Program-made: the position numbers and the translations under genes | Shown here: positions 13,014 through 21,875 of the stretch, in pieces | Numbering within the stretch: the first letter of the stretch is position 1 | How the letters are laid out: every line of letters starts with the position of its first letter | Assembly (NCBI RefSeq): GCF_000312105.1 | Contig: NZ_HE978638.1 | Location: 612,386-676,385 of the forward strand | Direction of reading: 5' to 3' | Source: Aeromicrobium massiliense JC14 | GTDB taxonomy: Bacteria; Actinomycetota; Actinomycetes; Propionibacteriales; Nocardioidaceae | DNA length: 64,000 nucleotides | The notes under the pieces: model-generated | Told to the model about the DNA's origin: nothing | Seen by the model: only the letters and a program-made list of their open reading frames with translations | Database searches by the model: none

Positions 13014-14353
13014 GCGTAGTGCTGGAGGAACAGCGCCTCGGCGAGGGCCATCGAGGCGATCTCGGACGGATCGACGCTCTCGTTCGGCGCGTGGATGAGC
13101 GCGAGCGGCTCCTCGACGCCCATGAGCACGATCTCGGCGTCCGGGTACAGCTCGGCGAGCACGTTGCACAGCGGGATCGAGCCACCCTGCCCCAAGCGGC
13201 TCATGGCGACGCCGTACGCCTCCTGCATCGCCGTGGCCATGGCGCGGTAGGCCGGCCCGTCGGTGGCGGCGGCGAAGGGCGAGCCCGTGGCCTCGGTCTC
13301 GACCATGCAGCGGACGCCCCAGGGCACGGCGGCCTCCAGGTGAGCCACCAGCGCGTCACGAGCGGCGTCGGGGGAGACGCCGGGCGGGATGCGCAGGTTC
13401 AGCCGGGCCGCGGCGCGTGGCACGACGGCGGCGGCCGACCCCACGACGGGCGGGCAGTCGATGCCCAGGATCGTCACGGCCGGGCGGGCCCAGAGCATGT
13501 CCGAGACGCTGCCGTCCCCGAGCAGCTCGACGCCGTCGAGGACGCCGGCGTCCGAGCGGAACTGCTCGGGCGGGTACGGCGCTCCGGACCACGTACGCGT
13601 GCTGTCGAGCCCGGTGACGACGGTGTTGCCGCGCGCGTCGCGGAGCGTGGCGAGGGCGGCGACGAGGGCGGCGAGCGCGTCCGGCGCCGCCCCGCCGAAC
13701 ATCCCGGAGTGGAGCTCGGACGTGCTGGACTCGGTCGTCACGACGACGTTGACCATGCCGCGCAGGCTGACCGTGACGGCCGGATGGCCGACGGCCGCGT
13801 TGCCGGTGTCGCACACCAGGATCGCGTCTGCGCGCAGCTGGTCGGCGTGCTCGGTCACGTACGCCTCCAGGCCGCCGGTGCCCTGCTCCTCCGACCCCTC
13901 GACGACGAGCTTGAGGTTCACCGGGAGGTCGTCCCCGAGGGCTCGTAGGGCGGCCAGGTGCATGACGATGTTGCCCTTGCAGTCGGCGCTGCCGCGGCCG
14001 TACCAGCGTCCTTCCGTCGCGGTGAGCTCGAACGGGGGCGTCCGCCACGCCTGGTCGTCCAGCGGCGGCTGCACGTCGTAGTGGGCGTAGAGCAGGACGG
14101 TGGGGGCGTCGGCCCGTCCGCACGAGCGGGAGCCGACGACGGCCATGCTGCCGTCCGGCGTCGGCTCCAGGCGCGCGTCAGCGAACCCAACGCCGGTGAA
14201 CCGGTCCACGACCCACTGGGCGGCGCGTTCGCACTCCTCGGCCGGGAACTGGCGCGGGTCGGCCACGGACCGCAGGGCGACGAGGTCGCTCAGCTCGTCC
14301 CAGGCGGTGGGCATGAGGTCGGCGATGCTGCGGCGCAGGTCCATGTCAGTCAC
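13010..14353 (-). CDS. M20 family dipeptidase
   Basis: The 447-residue zinc peptidase has metal ligands in YAHYDVQPP (His91, Asp93), RGSADCKGN (Asp124), EGSEEQG (Glu155/156), CDTG and IHAPNESV. The dimerisation (lid) domain fills the middle. Members cleave dipeptides, and some act on gamma-glutamyl or carnosine-like substrates. The start shown is GTG, overlapping the upstream stop by 8 bases; an ATG at 14344 would give a protein three residues shorter. The downstream ThrE gene overlaps by 4 bases. Confidence 0.9.
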   Translation of the reverse strand: MTDMDLRRSIADLMPTAWDELSDLVALRSVADPRQFPAEECERAAQWVVDRFTGVGFADARLEPTPDGSMAVVGSRSCGRADAPTVLLYAHYDVQPPLDDQAWRTPPFELTATEGRWYGRGSADCKGNIVMHLAALRALGDDLPVNLKLVVEGSEEQGTGGLEAYVTEHADQLRADAILVCDTGNAAVGHPAVTVSLRGMVNVVVTTESSTSELHSGMFGGAAPDALAALVAALATLRDARGNTVVTGLDSTRTWSGAPYPPEQFRSDAGVLDGVELLGDGSVSDMLWARPAVTILGIDCPPVVGSAAAVVPRAAARLNLRIPPGVSPDAARDALVAHLEAAVPWGVRCMVETEATGSPFAAATDGPAYRAMATAMQEAYGVAMSRLGQGGSIPLCNVLAELYPDAEIVLMGVEEPLALIHAPNESVDPSEIASMALAEALFLQHYA

Positions 14354-14792
14354 GGACCAGGTCGGCGGACTCGAGGTCGTCGACGAACTCGCGGAACTCG
14401 TCGAGCTCCTCAGGGCAGTAGATCTCGATGATGAGCAGCTGTCCCTGGACGACGCGGCTGTCGCTGATCACCGGGCGGGCCCCGGGTCCGGAGGCGCCGT
14501 TCGAGAACAGCGCGAGCAGCGTCGAGCGGCGCAGGGCGTGGTTCGGGTCCTGGCACGTGGAGCCGCCGTCGTCGCCGAGCACCCGGACGATCTGGTCGCG
14601 GTCGGGGGTGCGGGCACCCGCGTCCTCGAGCGCCGCGATCAGCTGGTCGGCCTTGTCGGTCGCCTGCGCGCTCTCCCGGGCGCCGTTGAACATGAGCAGG
14701 CCGGTCACGACGGCCACGCCGAGCAGCACGCAGGCCACGACGTAGATCCAGGTGCGCTCGCGGGGGTGCTGGTTCTCCACCGGTGTGGTCAT
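14346..14792 (-). CDS. small single-pass membrane protein, unknown function
   Basis: This 148-residue protein has one transmembrane helix at about residues 16–34 (WIYVVACVLLGVAVVTGLLM). The rest is probably outside the cell and holds two cysteines, in STCQDPNH and IYCPEEL, which may pair. It overlaps the permease stop by 4 bases upstream and the dipeptidase start by 8 bases downstream, so it is translated as part of the operon. I do not recognise the family; a permease accessory or a substrate sensor are guesses. Confidence 0.75.
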   Translation of the reverse strand: MTTPVENQHPRERTWIYVVACVLLGVAVVTGLLMFNGARESAQATDKADQLIAALEDAGARTPDRDQIVRVLGDDGGSTCQDPNHALRRSTLLALFSNGASGPGARPVISDSRVVQGQLLIIEIYCPEELDEFREFVDDLESADLVRD

Positions 14793-16246
14793 GACGTGGC
14801 TCCTTCGAGCGGTTCGGGCTGCTTCCAGGACGGCTTGCGGAACCGGTAGAACAGGAACGGCACGAGCAGGCCGAGGCCGAGGGCGCCGCCACCGACGATG
14901 GCGAAGTACACGATCGGGTCGCCGGCGGCGAACTGCGACGGCGGGATGAACCCGACGAGCAGGGCGGCCAGCGAGGCGGCGAAGCCGATGCCGCACAGAC
15001 CGATCAGCATCGGGGCCCGGTAGCCGCGGGGATGGTCGGGCTGCTTGCGCCGCAGCTGGATCGCGGCGACGAACATGAGCAGGTACATGATCAGGTACAC
15101 CTGCGTCGTGATCACCGAGAAGATCCAGTAGGCGCTGGAGACGTCGGGGATGAGGGCGTAGGCGAGGCCGATCACCGTGGTGATGACGCCCTGGACGACC
15201 AGGATGTTCTGCTGCACGCCGTTCTTGTTCAGCTGCTGCAGGAACGGCGGGAGGTACCCCTCCTGGCGCGAGATGAGCAGCAGGCCCCGCGACGGGCCGG
15301 CGAGCCAGGTCAGCATGCCGCCCAGCGACGCGGTGACGAGCATGATGCCGACGATCGGCGTCAGCCACTGCCAGCCGAAGTTGGCGAACACGGCGTCGAA
15401 GGCCTGCATCACGCCGGCGGTGAGCGACAGCTCCTCGGCGGGCACGATCCAGGCGATCGCCAGGGCCGGCAGGATGAAGATGGTCAGCACCAGCCCCATG
15501 GCCAGGAACATCGACCGGGGGAACTCCTTGGCCGGGTCCTTCAGCGACGACACGTGCACGGCGTTCATCTCCATGCCCGAGTACGACAGGAAGTTGTTGA
15601 CGATCAGCACGAGGCTGGACAGGCCGGCCCACGCGGGGAGCAGGTTCTCCGACGTCATCGGCGCCGCCGACTCGTTCCCCTGGCCCAGGAACACGACGCC
15701 CAGCAGGACGAGCACGACGCCGGGCACGAGCGTGCCGATGATGAGACCGCCGCTGGCCAGGCCCGCGACGCCCTTGGTGCCGCGCGACGAGACCCAGACA
15801 CCGGACCAGTAGACGACGATGATGACCGCCGCCGTCCACACGCCGCTGCTGGCCAGGTCGGGGTTGAACACGTACGCCAAGGTGCTGGCCACGAAACCGA
15901 GCAGGCTGGGGTAGTAGAAGATCGTCATCGCGAACTGGCACCACACGGCCAGGAAGCCCATGGGCTTGGAGATGCCCTCGGAGACCCACTTGTAGATGCC
16001 GCCCTCCCAGCCGGACGCGAGCTCGGCCGACACCAGCGAGGTGGGCAGCAGGAACACGATGGCGGGGAGCAGGTAGAGGAAGACGCAGGCGAGCCCGTAC
16101 ACCGCCATTGTCGGCGCCGCCCGCAGGCTGGCCACCGAGCTCGTGGTCATCATCGCCAGGGCGATCCACGAGATCCACTGGGTCGTGGCCACGCGGCGGT
16201 GGGCCGACGAGACGACGCCCTCCACGGGGACGTCGGCGGCGCTCAT
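14789..16246 (-). CDS. APC-superfamily amino acid permease (GABA/glutamate antiporter-like)
   Basis: The 485-residue protein has twelve predicted transmembrane helices. The first carries WISWIALAMMTTSSVASLRA; WEGGIYKWVSEG and FLSYSGMEMNAVHVSSLKDP are typical of the glutamate/GABA antiporter branch (YjeM/GadC type). It should take up or exchange an amino acid. A 126-base gap separates it from the M24 peptidase gene upstream, so an internal promoter is possible. It overlaps the next small gene by 4 bases. Confidence 0.85.
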   Translation of the reverse strand: MSAADVPVEGVVSSAHRRVATTQWISWIALAMMTTSSVASLRAAPTMAVYGLACVFLYLLPAIVFLLPTSLVSAELASGWEGGIYKWVSEGISKPMGFLAVWCQFAMTIFYYPSLLGFVASTLAYVFNPDLASSGVWTAAVIIVVYWSGVWVSSRGTKGVAGLASGGLIIGTLVPGVVLVLLGVVFLGQGNESAAPMTSENLLPAWAGLSSLVLIVNNFLSYSGMEMNAVHVSSLKDPAKEFPRSMFLAMGLVLTIFILPALAIAWIVPAEELSLTAGVMQAFDAVFANFGWQWLTPIVGIMLVTASLGGMLTWLAGPSRGLLLISRQEGYLPPFLQQLNKNGVQQNILVVQGVITTVIGLAYALIPDVSSAYWIFSVITTQVYLIMYLLMFVAAIQLRRKQPDHPRGYRAPMLIGLCGIGFAASLAALLVGFIPPSQFAAGDPIVYFAIVGGGALGLGLLVPFLFYRFRKPSWKQPEPLEGATS

Positions 16247-16372
16247 GGACGTCTCCGCGACTGCGTTCGGATGCTCATGACCTTCTCCGTCCAGACGTCG
16301 TGCCTGAGTCAGTGGGTCGAGTGTCGGCCCGATGCCCTCGGGGCGGCCTCACCCGCGACGGGTGACGTCGCG

Positions 16373-17497
16373 CTACTCCACGACGCGCAGGGACCGGTCG
16401 GTGGTGTTGAGCCGGCGGGGGCCGGACGCGTCGACGGTCACGATGTCCTCGATCCGGACGCCGAGCTCGCCGGGCAGGTACACGCCGGGCTCGACCGAGA
16501 AGCACATGCCGGGCTCGAGCGGCTGCTCCTCTCCCTCGATCATGTAGGGCGGCTCGTGGGTCGTGGTGCCGATGCCGTGCCCGGTGCGATGGATGAACCG
16601 GTCGCCGTAGCCGGCGTCGGCGATGAGCCGACGGGCCGCGCGGTCGACGTCCTGGCAGGCGGCGCCGACCCGGGCCGCCTCGACGCCGGCGTGCTGCGCC
16701 AGCCGGACGACCTCGTGCACCTCGCGCAGCCGGGCGGACGGCTCGCCGACCGAGACGGTGCGGCTGGTGTCGGACCCGTACCCGTGCCTGAGCCCGCCGA
16801 AGTCGAGCACGACCGCGTCGCCCACCTCGATGACGCGATCGCCGGCCTCGTGGTGCGGGTTCGCGCCGTTGGGCCCGGAGCCGACGACGGTGAAGTCGAC
16901 CTGCTCGTGGCCGTGCTCGCGCAGGAGCCGGGCGAGGTCGGCCGCGACGTCCGTCTCCCGGCGTCCGGCGAAAGGGACGTGGAGGATCTGCTCGTAGGTC
17001 GCGTCCGCCGCCTGCGCGGCGGCGTCCAGGCGGGCGAGCTCGGCGGGGTCCTTGACCGCGCGGAGCATGGGCAGGCTCTGCGTCAGCGACCGGTAGGACG
17101 TGCCGGGGAGGGCGTCCTGCAGGCCGAGCAGGTGCATGGCCCACGCCGAGTCCGAGATGCCCATCGTGGCGTCCGGTGCGACCAGCGTCCCGGTGCGGGC
17201 GAACGGGTCGTCGCCGTCGAGCCAGTCGACCATGCGCACGGTGGGCGCCCCGGCCGCCGACTCGGCGTCCGAGCGCTCGAGCGCCGGCACCACGAGGGTC
17301 GGCTCGCTGTCGGGCGTCAGCACCAGGACGGTCAGCCGCTCGGTGATCGCGGTCGGGCGGTAGCCCGTGAGCCAGACCAGCTCCGGGCCCGGCGTCACCA
17401 GCAGGCCGTCGAGCCCGGCCGCCCGTGCCGCGTCGGCGGAGCGCCGCATCCGTGCGGCGTAGTCGTCGCTCGTGAACGGGACCGGCTCGGTGCTCAT
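16373..17497 (-). CDS. M24 family Xaa-Pro peptidase
   Basis: The 374-residue protein has a creatinase-type N-domain and a C-terminal pita-bread domain. All five metal ligands are visible: Asp232 (VVLDFGG), Asp243 (YGSDTSRT), His307 (HRTGHGIG), Glu336 (SVEPGVY) and Glu350 (VRIEDI). It should remove the residue before Pro from short peptides in the cytoplasm. The ATG overlaps the MFS stop by 4 bases. A small hairpin (TCACCC/GGGTGA, 16349–16365) follows its stop and may partly terminate. Confidence 0.9.
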   Translation of the reverse strand: MSTEPVPFTSDDYAARMRRSADAARAAGLDGLLVTPGPELVWLTGYRPTAITERLTVLVLTPDSEPTLVVPALERSDAESAAGAPTVRMVDWLDGDDPFARTGTLVAPDATMGISDSAWAMHLLGLQDALPGTSYRSLTQSLPMLRAVKDPAELARLDAAAQAADATYEQILHVPFAGRRETDVAADLARLLREHGHEQVDFTVVGSGPNGANPHHEAGDRVIEVGDAVVLDFGGLRHGYGSDTSRTVSVGEPSARLREVHEVVRLAQHAGVEAARVGAACQDVDRAARRLIADAGYGDRFIHRTGHGIGTTTHEPPYMIEGEEQPLEPGMCFSVEPGVYLPGELGVRIEDIVTVDASGPRRLNTTDRSLRVVE

Positions 17498-19011
17498 CGG
17501 CGCTCACCGCCCACGCTCGTGGCCGAGGTCGGCAGGGTGTGACTCACCGCAGCGGCCGAGGCGGCGGCGTCGTCCAGCGTGCCCCGGGCCGCGCGGTAGC
17601 GACCCATGACGAAGGCCATCAGGACGCCGAGGAAGCTGAAGACGGCCATCAGCCAGGCGGCCGCCGCGAGGCCGGAGGCCAGGGCGTCCGCGGACGACGC
17701 GCCGTCCGCCGTCCGGTTGCCGATCACGGTGTCGTAGACGGTGGCGGCCAGCGCGGTGGCGACGGCGGCCCCGACGTAGCGCGCCATGTTCGAGACGCCC
17801 GAGGCGCCCCCGACCTCGTTCTCCGGCACCGCGGCCGTCGCGGCGGACGACGCCGGTCCGTTGGACAGGCCCATCCCGACGGCGATCGCCACCAGCGGCA
17901 GGAGGAACGCCACGTACCGCCAGTCCGACTCCACGAAGCCCACCACGACGAACCCCGCCGCCGTCAGCGCGAAGCCGACGCCGATGGTCTGGCGGCCGCC
18001 CAGCCGCGCCGCCAGCCGGGGCACGAGCGGAGCCACCACCACCAGGCCCACGGTCGCGGGGAGGGTGGCGAGCCCGGCCTGGAGCGGGCTGAAGTCCAGG
18101 GTCGACGGGTCCTGGAAGTACAGGCTCAGCAGGTACATGAGCCCGTTGATGGTGCCCGCGCCGATGAGGATCGCGATCGTCGAGCCGACCAGGACGCGGT
18201 TGCGCAGCAGGGCGAGGTTGAGCAGGGGGACGGCGACCCGGCGCTCGACCGCGACGAACGCGAAGCCGGCCGCGATGCTGACCGCCAGGCAGCCGAGGAA
18301 CCTCACCGAGACCCAGCCCCAGTCGCTGCTCTCGGTGACGGCGAGGATCAGCGGCGTCAGGGTCAGGGCGATCAGCACCGTCCCGGCGTAGTCGATCGAG
18401 CGGGGCCGGTCGGGGTCGCGCGACTCGCTGACGGTCCGGAAGGTCAGGAGCATGCAGCCGACCGCCACGGCGGCGTCGATCCAGAACAGTCCCTGCCACC
18501 CGGTGAGGTCCACGAGCACGCCGCCGAGCAAGGGACCGGCCGCCGCGCCGACCGCCGCGGCCGCGCCCCACAGCGAGACCGCTCTCAGCTGCGCCTTCTT
18601 CTCGTTGGCCACCGACAGCAGGCTCAGCCCGCAGGCCAGGATGGTCGCGCCGGCCGCGCCCTGGACGAGACGGCCGACGATGACGGCCCCGCCGGACTGG
18701 GCCAGGGCGATGAGGACGCACGAGACGACGAACAGCAGCAGGCCGAGCTGGAACACGCGCTTGCGGCCGAACACGTCGCCGAGCGAGCCCGAGGTGACGA
18801 TGACCGCGGCGCCGACGAGCGAGTAGCCGGTCACGGCCCACTGCAGCGTGCTCACCGACGTCCCGGTGTCCTCGGAGATGGCCGGCAGCAGGATGCTGAC
18901 CGCCGACGTGTTGGCGTTGACCACGAGGGTCGAGAGGCAGGTGGCCACCAGCACGCCGTTGGCCTTCGCCTCCACCTGGACCGCGTCGCTCATCGGCACT
19001 CGTCCCGTCAC
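17494..19011 (-). CDS. MFS transporter of the 14-helix DHA2 (EmrB/QacA) type
   Basis: The 505-residue protein has fourteen predicted helices, motif A as GSLGDVFGRKRVF between helices 2 and 3, and the antiporter motif C region WGAAAAVGAAAGPLLGGVLV in helix 5. This class pumps out drugs, dyes or metabolites with proton exchange. The GTG start overlaps the amidotransferase stop by 4 bases (GTGA), and its stop overlaps the M24 start. Placed in a peptidase operon, it may export a peptide or amino-acid analogue rather than a drug. Confidence 0.85.
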   Translation of the reverse strand: MTGRVPMSDAVQVEAKANGVLVATCLSTLVVNANTSAVSILLPAISEDTGTSVSTLQWAVTGYSLVGAAVIVTSGSLGDVFGRKRVFQLGLLLFVVSCVLIALAQSGGAVIVGRLVQGAAGATILACGLSLLSVANEKKAQLRAVSLWGAAAAVGAAAGPLLGGVLVDLTGWQGLFWIDAAVAVGCMLLTFRTVSESRDPDRPRSIDYAGTVLIALTLTPLILAVTESSDWGWVSVRFLGCLAVSIAAGFAFVAVERRVAVPLLNLALLRNRVLVGSTIAILIGAGTINGLMYLLSLYFQDPSTLDFSPLQAGLATLPATVGLVVVAPLVPRLAARLGGRQTIGVGFALTAAGFVVVGFVESDWRYVAFLLPLVAIAVGMGLSNGPASSAATAAVPENEVGGASGVSNMARYVGAAVATALAATVYDTVIGNRTADGASSADALASGLAAAAWLMAVFSFLGVLMAFVMGRYRAARGTLDDAAASAAAVSHTLPTSATSVGGERR

Positions 19012-19874
19012 GGCTCGCGCGGCTCGAAGGTCCCGAGCGTGTCGTCACCCTCCTCGACGATCCCGTAGGACGATTCCGGGACGGGGTTCCAGGCTCCGAC
19101 GAGCTCGCCGAGGGGCTCGGACACCACGATGCGGGTCTCGTCGGAGATCTTGGTGAAGACCTCGTTCTCGGGGTACATCTGGCGCAGCGCCGACACGGCG
19201 GTGCTGAAGTACAGCGTCCGGCTCTGCTTCACGCTGGAGTAGCGGAACGCCCAGAGCTTCTCGCCGTCGGTGGTCGCCACGGTCATCTGCATGGGCGGCT
19301 CGACGCCGTGCCGGCGGGCCGTCGCCTCGACGAACCCCACCATCCGCTCGACCCCGGCCACGACGTCGTCGCGCATGCCGAAGGTGAGGGCGAGGTAGAA
19401 CATCACCTCGGAGTCGGTCGAGCCGACCATCCCCGGGTAGAGCCCGGGGTCGACGGCCATGACCAGGTCGCGCTTGAGCACCTCGAAGTCGTGGATCGCC
19501 CCGTTGTGGCACCACAGCCACCGGTCGTGCCGGAACGGGTGGCAGTTCGTCTGCTGCACGGGCGTGCCCGTGCTCGCCCGGATGTGCGCGAGGAACAGGC
19601 CGGACGACGTGGACCGGGCGAGCTCGCGCAGGTTCTGGTCGCCCCAGGCCGGCCCCACGCCGCGGAACAGGACGGGCGCGTCCGGCCGTCGGGCCTCGGG
19701 CAGGACGGTGGGGCCGCCCTCGGCCGGGTACCAGCCCACGCCGAAGCCGTCGCCGTTCGTCGTCTCGACGCCCATCCGTGCGTGCATGCTCTGGTCGATG
19801 AGCGAGTGAGCGGGCTTGTAGAGCAGCTCCTCCAGCAGGATCGGGCTGCCCGAGTACGCCAGCCATCGGCACAT
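19008..19874 (-). CDS. class II glutamine amidotransferase-fold protein (EgtC/YafJ-like)
   Basis: This 288-residue N-terminal-nucleophile hydrolase begins MCRWLAYSG, so Cys2 becomes the catalytic N-terminal Cys after Met removal. TTNGDGFGVGWY, FLAHIRASTG and CHPFRHDRWLWCHNGAI are the glutamine-pocket motifs. No synthase domain is fused, as in YafJ and in EgtC, which cuts a gamma-glutamyl bond in ergothioneine synthesis. The ATG has a strong GGAGGAGG site. It is the first gene of the peptidase operon and is divergent from a GCS2-type ligase gene; the pair suggests making and breaking of a gamma-glutamyl bond. No egtB or egtD is present here. Confidence 0.85.
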   Translation of the reverse strand: MCRWLAYSGSPILLEELLYKPAHSLIDQSMHARMGVETTNGDGFGVGWYPAEGGPTVLPEARRPDAPVLFRGVGPAWGDQNLRELARSTSSGLFLAHIRASTGTPVQQTNCHPFRHDRWLWCHNGAIHDFEVLKRDLVMAVDPGLYPGMVGSTDSEVMFYLALTFGMRDDVVAGVERMVGFVEATARRHGVEPPMQMTVATTDGEKLWAFRYSSVKQSRTLYFSTAVSALRQMYPENEVFTKISDETRIVVSEPLGELVGAWNPVPESSYGIVEEGDDTLGTFEPREP

Positions 19875-19932
19875 GGTGTCCTCCTCCAGGTCGCGGGCCC
19901 TCCTGCGGAGCGTGCCGCGTGCGCGGCGGTGC

Positions 19933-19959
19933 CCACCTCCCCCCGCGGGGATGAGGTGG
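19933..19959. promoter_or_regulatory. inverted repeat in a divergent promoter region
   Basis: CCACCTC (19933–19939) and GAGGTGG (19953–19959) form an inverted repeat; CGCGCGG/CCGCGCG segments outside it can extend the pairing. It lies midway between the amidotransferase and GCS2 starts and could be a common operator. Confidence 0.3.
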
Positions 19960-20031
19960 ACCGCGCGCCGGCCTGTCCACGCTGGGCGGCAGGGCCGCGC
20001 CTCCTCGCCGTGCGGCCGGTCGAGGAGGGCC

Positions 20032-21129
20032 ATGCTGACCATCGGGGTGGAGGAGGAGCTCCTGGTGCTCGACCCGCAGGGTCGCGTCCTGCCGGTGGCG
20101 CCGCAGGTCGTGCGTCTGGCCGACGACCCCCGGGTCAAGACCGAGCTGATGACGTACCAGGTCGAGACCGTCTCCAGCGTGTGCACCGACCTGGACCAGC
20201 TCGGCCGCGAGCTCGCCGGCCTGCGTCGGACGGTCGCGGACGCCGCCGCCCGGGCCGACGCGATGGTGGTGGCGTCGGGCACCCCGCCGGTCGGCGAGCC
20301 CGGGCTGGAGATGGTCACGGACTCGCGCCGCTACCGGGGGCTCGCCGGGATGTTCCCCGACGCCGTGGCCACGGGCGGGACGTGCGCGTGCCAGGTGCAC
20401 GTCGGCGTCGAGGACCGTGACCTGGCGGTCGACGTGCTGGCGCGGCTGCGCCCGTGGCTGCCCGCCCTGCTCGCGCTCGGCACGAACTCGCCGCTGGGCG
20501 CCGGGCGCGACACCGGCTGGAGCAGCTCGCGCTACGCGCGCCAGCTGCGCTGGCCGTCGTTCGTCCCGCCGAGCACGTGGCCGTCCGCCGCCGCCTACGA
20601 CGCGGCCTTGGACGACATGATCCGGCGCGGGACGGCCTTCGACCTGCGCAGCGTCTACCTGCTCGCCCGGCTGTCGCCGCGGTACCCGACCATCGAGATC
20701 CGGGTGGCGGACACCGCGCTCGAGGTGGCGGACGCCGTCCTGCTGGCGGGGGTGTGCCGGGCCCTCGTCGCGACGCTGGTCGCCGACGCGCGTCAGGGTG
20801 TGCCCGTCGTCCCGGTCGGCGACCAGGCCCTCCGCGCCGACCTGCTGGACGTCGCGGTGCACGGGGACGCCCCGACGCTCGACGCCGGCTCGGACACGCT
20901 CCACGTCGGACGCCTGCGGCACCGGATCGGCACGGAGCTGACGCTCAGCGGCGACGCCGGCGTCGTCCTGGCCGGGCTCGACCGTCTCGCGGCCGAGGGC
21001 ACCGGTGCCCAGCGCCAGCGACGCCTGCTGGACGCCACCGTCGGGTCCGAGGGCCTCGTGGCGGCGTTGGCAGCCGTGACCAGTCCCGAGGCGACCGGGC
21101 CGGGCACCGTCGCCGGCGCCACGGCCTGA
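20032..21129 (+). CDS. carboxylate-amine ligase of the GCS2 (YbdK) family
   Basis: The 365-residue protein starts with LTIGVEEELLVLD, the nucleotide/metal motif of glutamate–cysteine ligase type 2, and has TGGTCACQVHVGVED, LALGTNSPL and PTIEIRVADT as further active-site blocks. The family joins glutamate (or another carboxylate) to an amine with ATP. In actinobacteria one member, EgtA, makes gamma-glutamylcysteine for ergothioneine; others have unknown acceptors. The chosen ATG has GAGGAGG upstream. It is divergent from the EgtC-like hydrolase operon. Confidence 0.85.
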   Translation: MLTIGVEEELLVLDPQGRVLPVAPQVVRLADDPRVKTELMTYQVETVSSVCTDLDQLGRELAGLRRTVADAAARADAMVVASGTPPVGEPGLEMVTDSRRYRGLAGMFPDAVATGGTCACQVHVGVEDRDLAVDVLARLRPWLPALLALGTNSPLGAGRDTGWSSSRYARQLRWPSFVPPSTWPSAAAYDAALDDMIRRGTAFDLRSVYLLARLSPRYPTIEIRVADTALEVADAVLLAGVCRALVATLVADARQGVPVVPVGDQALRADLLDVAVHGDAPTLDAGSDTLHVGRLRHRIGTELTLSGDAGVVLAGLDRLAAEGTGAQRQRRLLDATVGSEGLVAALAAVTSPEATGPGTVAGATA

Positions 21130-21145
21130 CCGGGACGTGCGCGAC

Positions 21146-21171
21146 CCGGGCGTGCTCGACGGCACGCCCGG
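21146..21171. terminator. hairpin between convergent genes
   Basis: A perfect 10-bp stem (CCGGGCGTGC/GCACGCCCGG) with a 6-base loop lies between the ends of the GCS2 gene and the DUF7144 gene and can serve both strands. Confidence 0.65.
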
Positions 21172-21195
21172 CCCGGGGCGGGGGAGCGGCGACGG

Positions 21196-21651
21196 CTACG
21201 CCTCGCGCAGCTCGTCCCCGTGCACGACGACGGCCCAGATCACCAGGATGTCGACGATGATCATCGTCAGGCTCCAGAACGGGTAGGCCGCGAGGAAGGC
21301 GAAGTTGACCACGGCGCTCAGCAGCGCCACGAGGACGGCGATCACCCGGGCGACCATGCGCCCGGTGAGCAGGCCGACGCCGGCGGCGGCGACGACGATG
21401 CCACCGATCAGGTGGATCCAGCCCCAGGCGGTGTAGTCCACGGTCACGACCAGGCCGTCGCTGTTGACCAGGAAGTAGTCGTCGCGGAACAGGGCGACCA
21501 GCCCGGAGATGGCGTGCCAGGTGCCGACGAGCACCATCATGAAGGTCGCGAAGGCGATCCACCCGGCCCAGCCGGAGACGGTGGTCGGCGTCGTGCTCCC
21601 GTAGTGCCCGCGGGCGGTGGTGTCGTCGGGACGTGCGTCGGTACGAGACAT
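21196..21651 (-). CDS. DUF7144-type four-helix membrane protein
   Basis: The 151-residue protein has a polar 25-residue N-terminus and four transmembrane helices. Its core YTAWGWIHLIGGIVVAAAGV, then SAVVNFAFLAAYPFWSLTMI, is shared with the divergent neighbour at 21876–22301, so the two are paralogues. The function is unknown; the size and layout recall small membrane stress proteins. The ATG has a GAAAGGGCCC stretch upstream. Confidence 0.75.
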   Translation of the reverse strand: MSRTDARPDDTTARGHYGSTTPTTVSGWAGWIAFATFMMVLVGTWHAISGLVALFRDDYFLVNSDGLVVTVDYTAWGWIHLIGGIVVAAAGVGLLTGRMVARVIAVLVALLSAVVNFAFLAAYPFWSLTMIIVDILVIWAVVVHGDELREA

Positions 21652-21875
21652 GATGGGCCCTTTCTGGTGAGTCCGCGGCCAGTCTCGGCCGGGCCGGCGC
21701 GGAGCCGCCTCACCCTGGCGGGACGATTGCCGACCCGCCGTGGCCGCCTCTCGTCCGCGCTGCGTGATCCGCTCGCGGTGCCGTGACGCTTGCATGGGGC
21801 GTGGGGGAGCCCGGCCGGGCTCCCCGGCCCGCGAGCGAGCGCCGGACGGGCGCGCGCAGTGCCCAGGAGCCGACC

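Noticed and set aside
19008-21129. Ergothioneine cluster (egtA-egtC)
   Set aside because: The GCS2 ligase and the EgtC-like hydrolase are divergent and there is no egtB, egtD or egtE; only a general gamma-glutamyl link is kept as a hypothesis.
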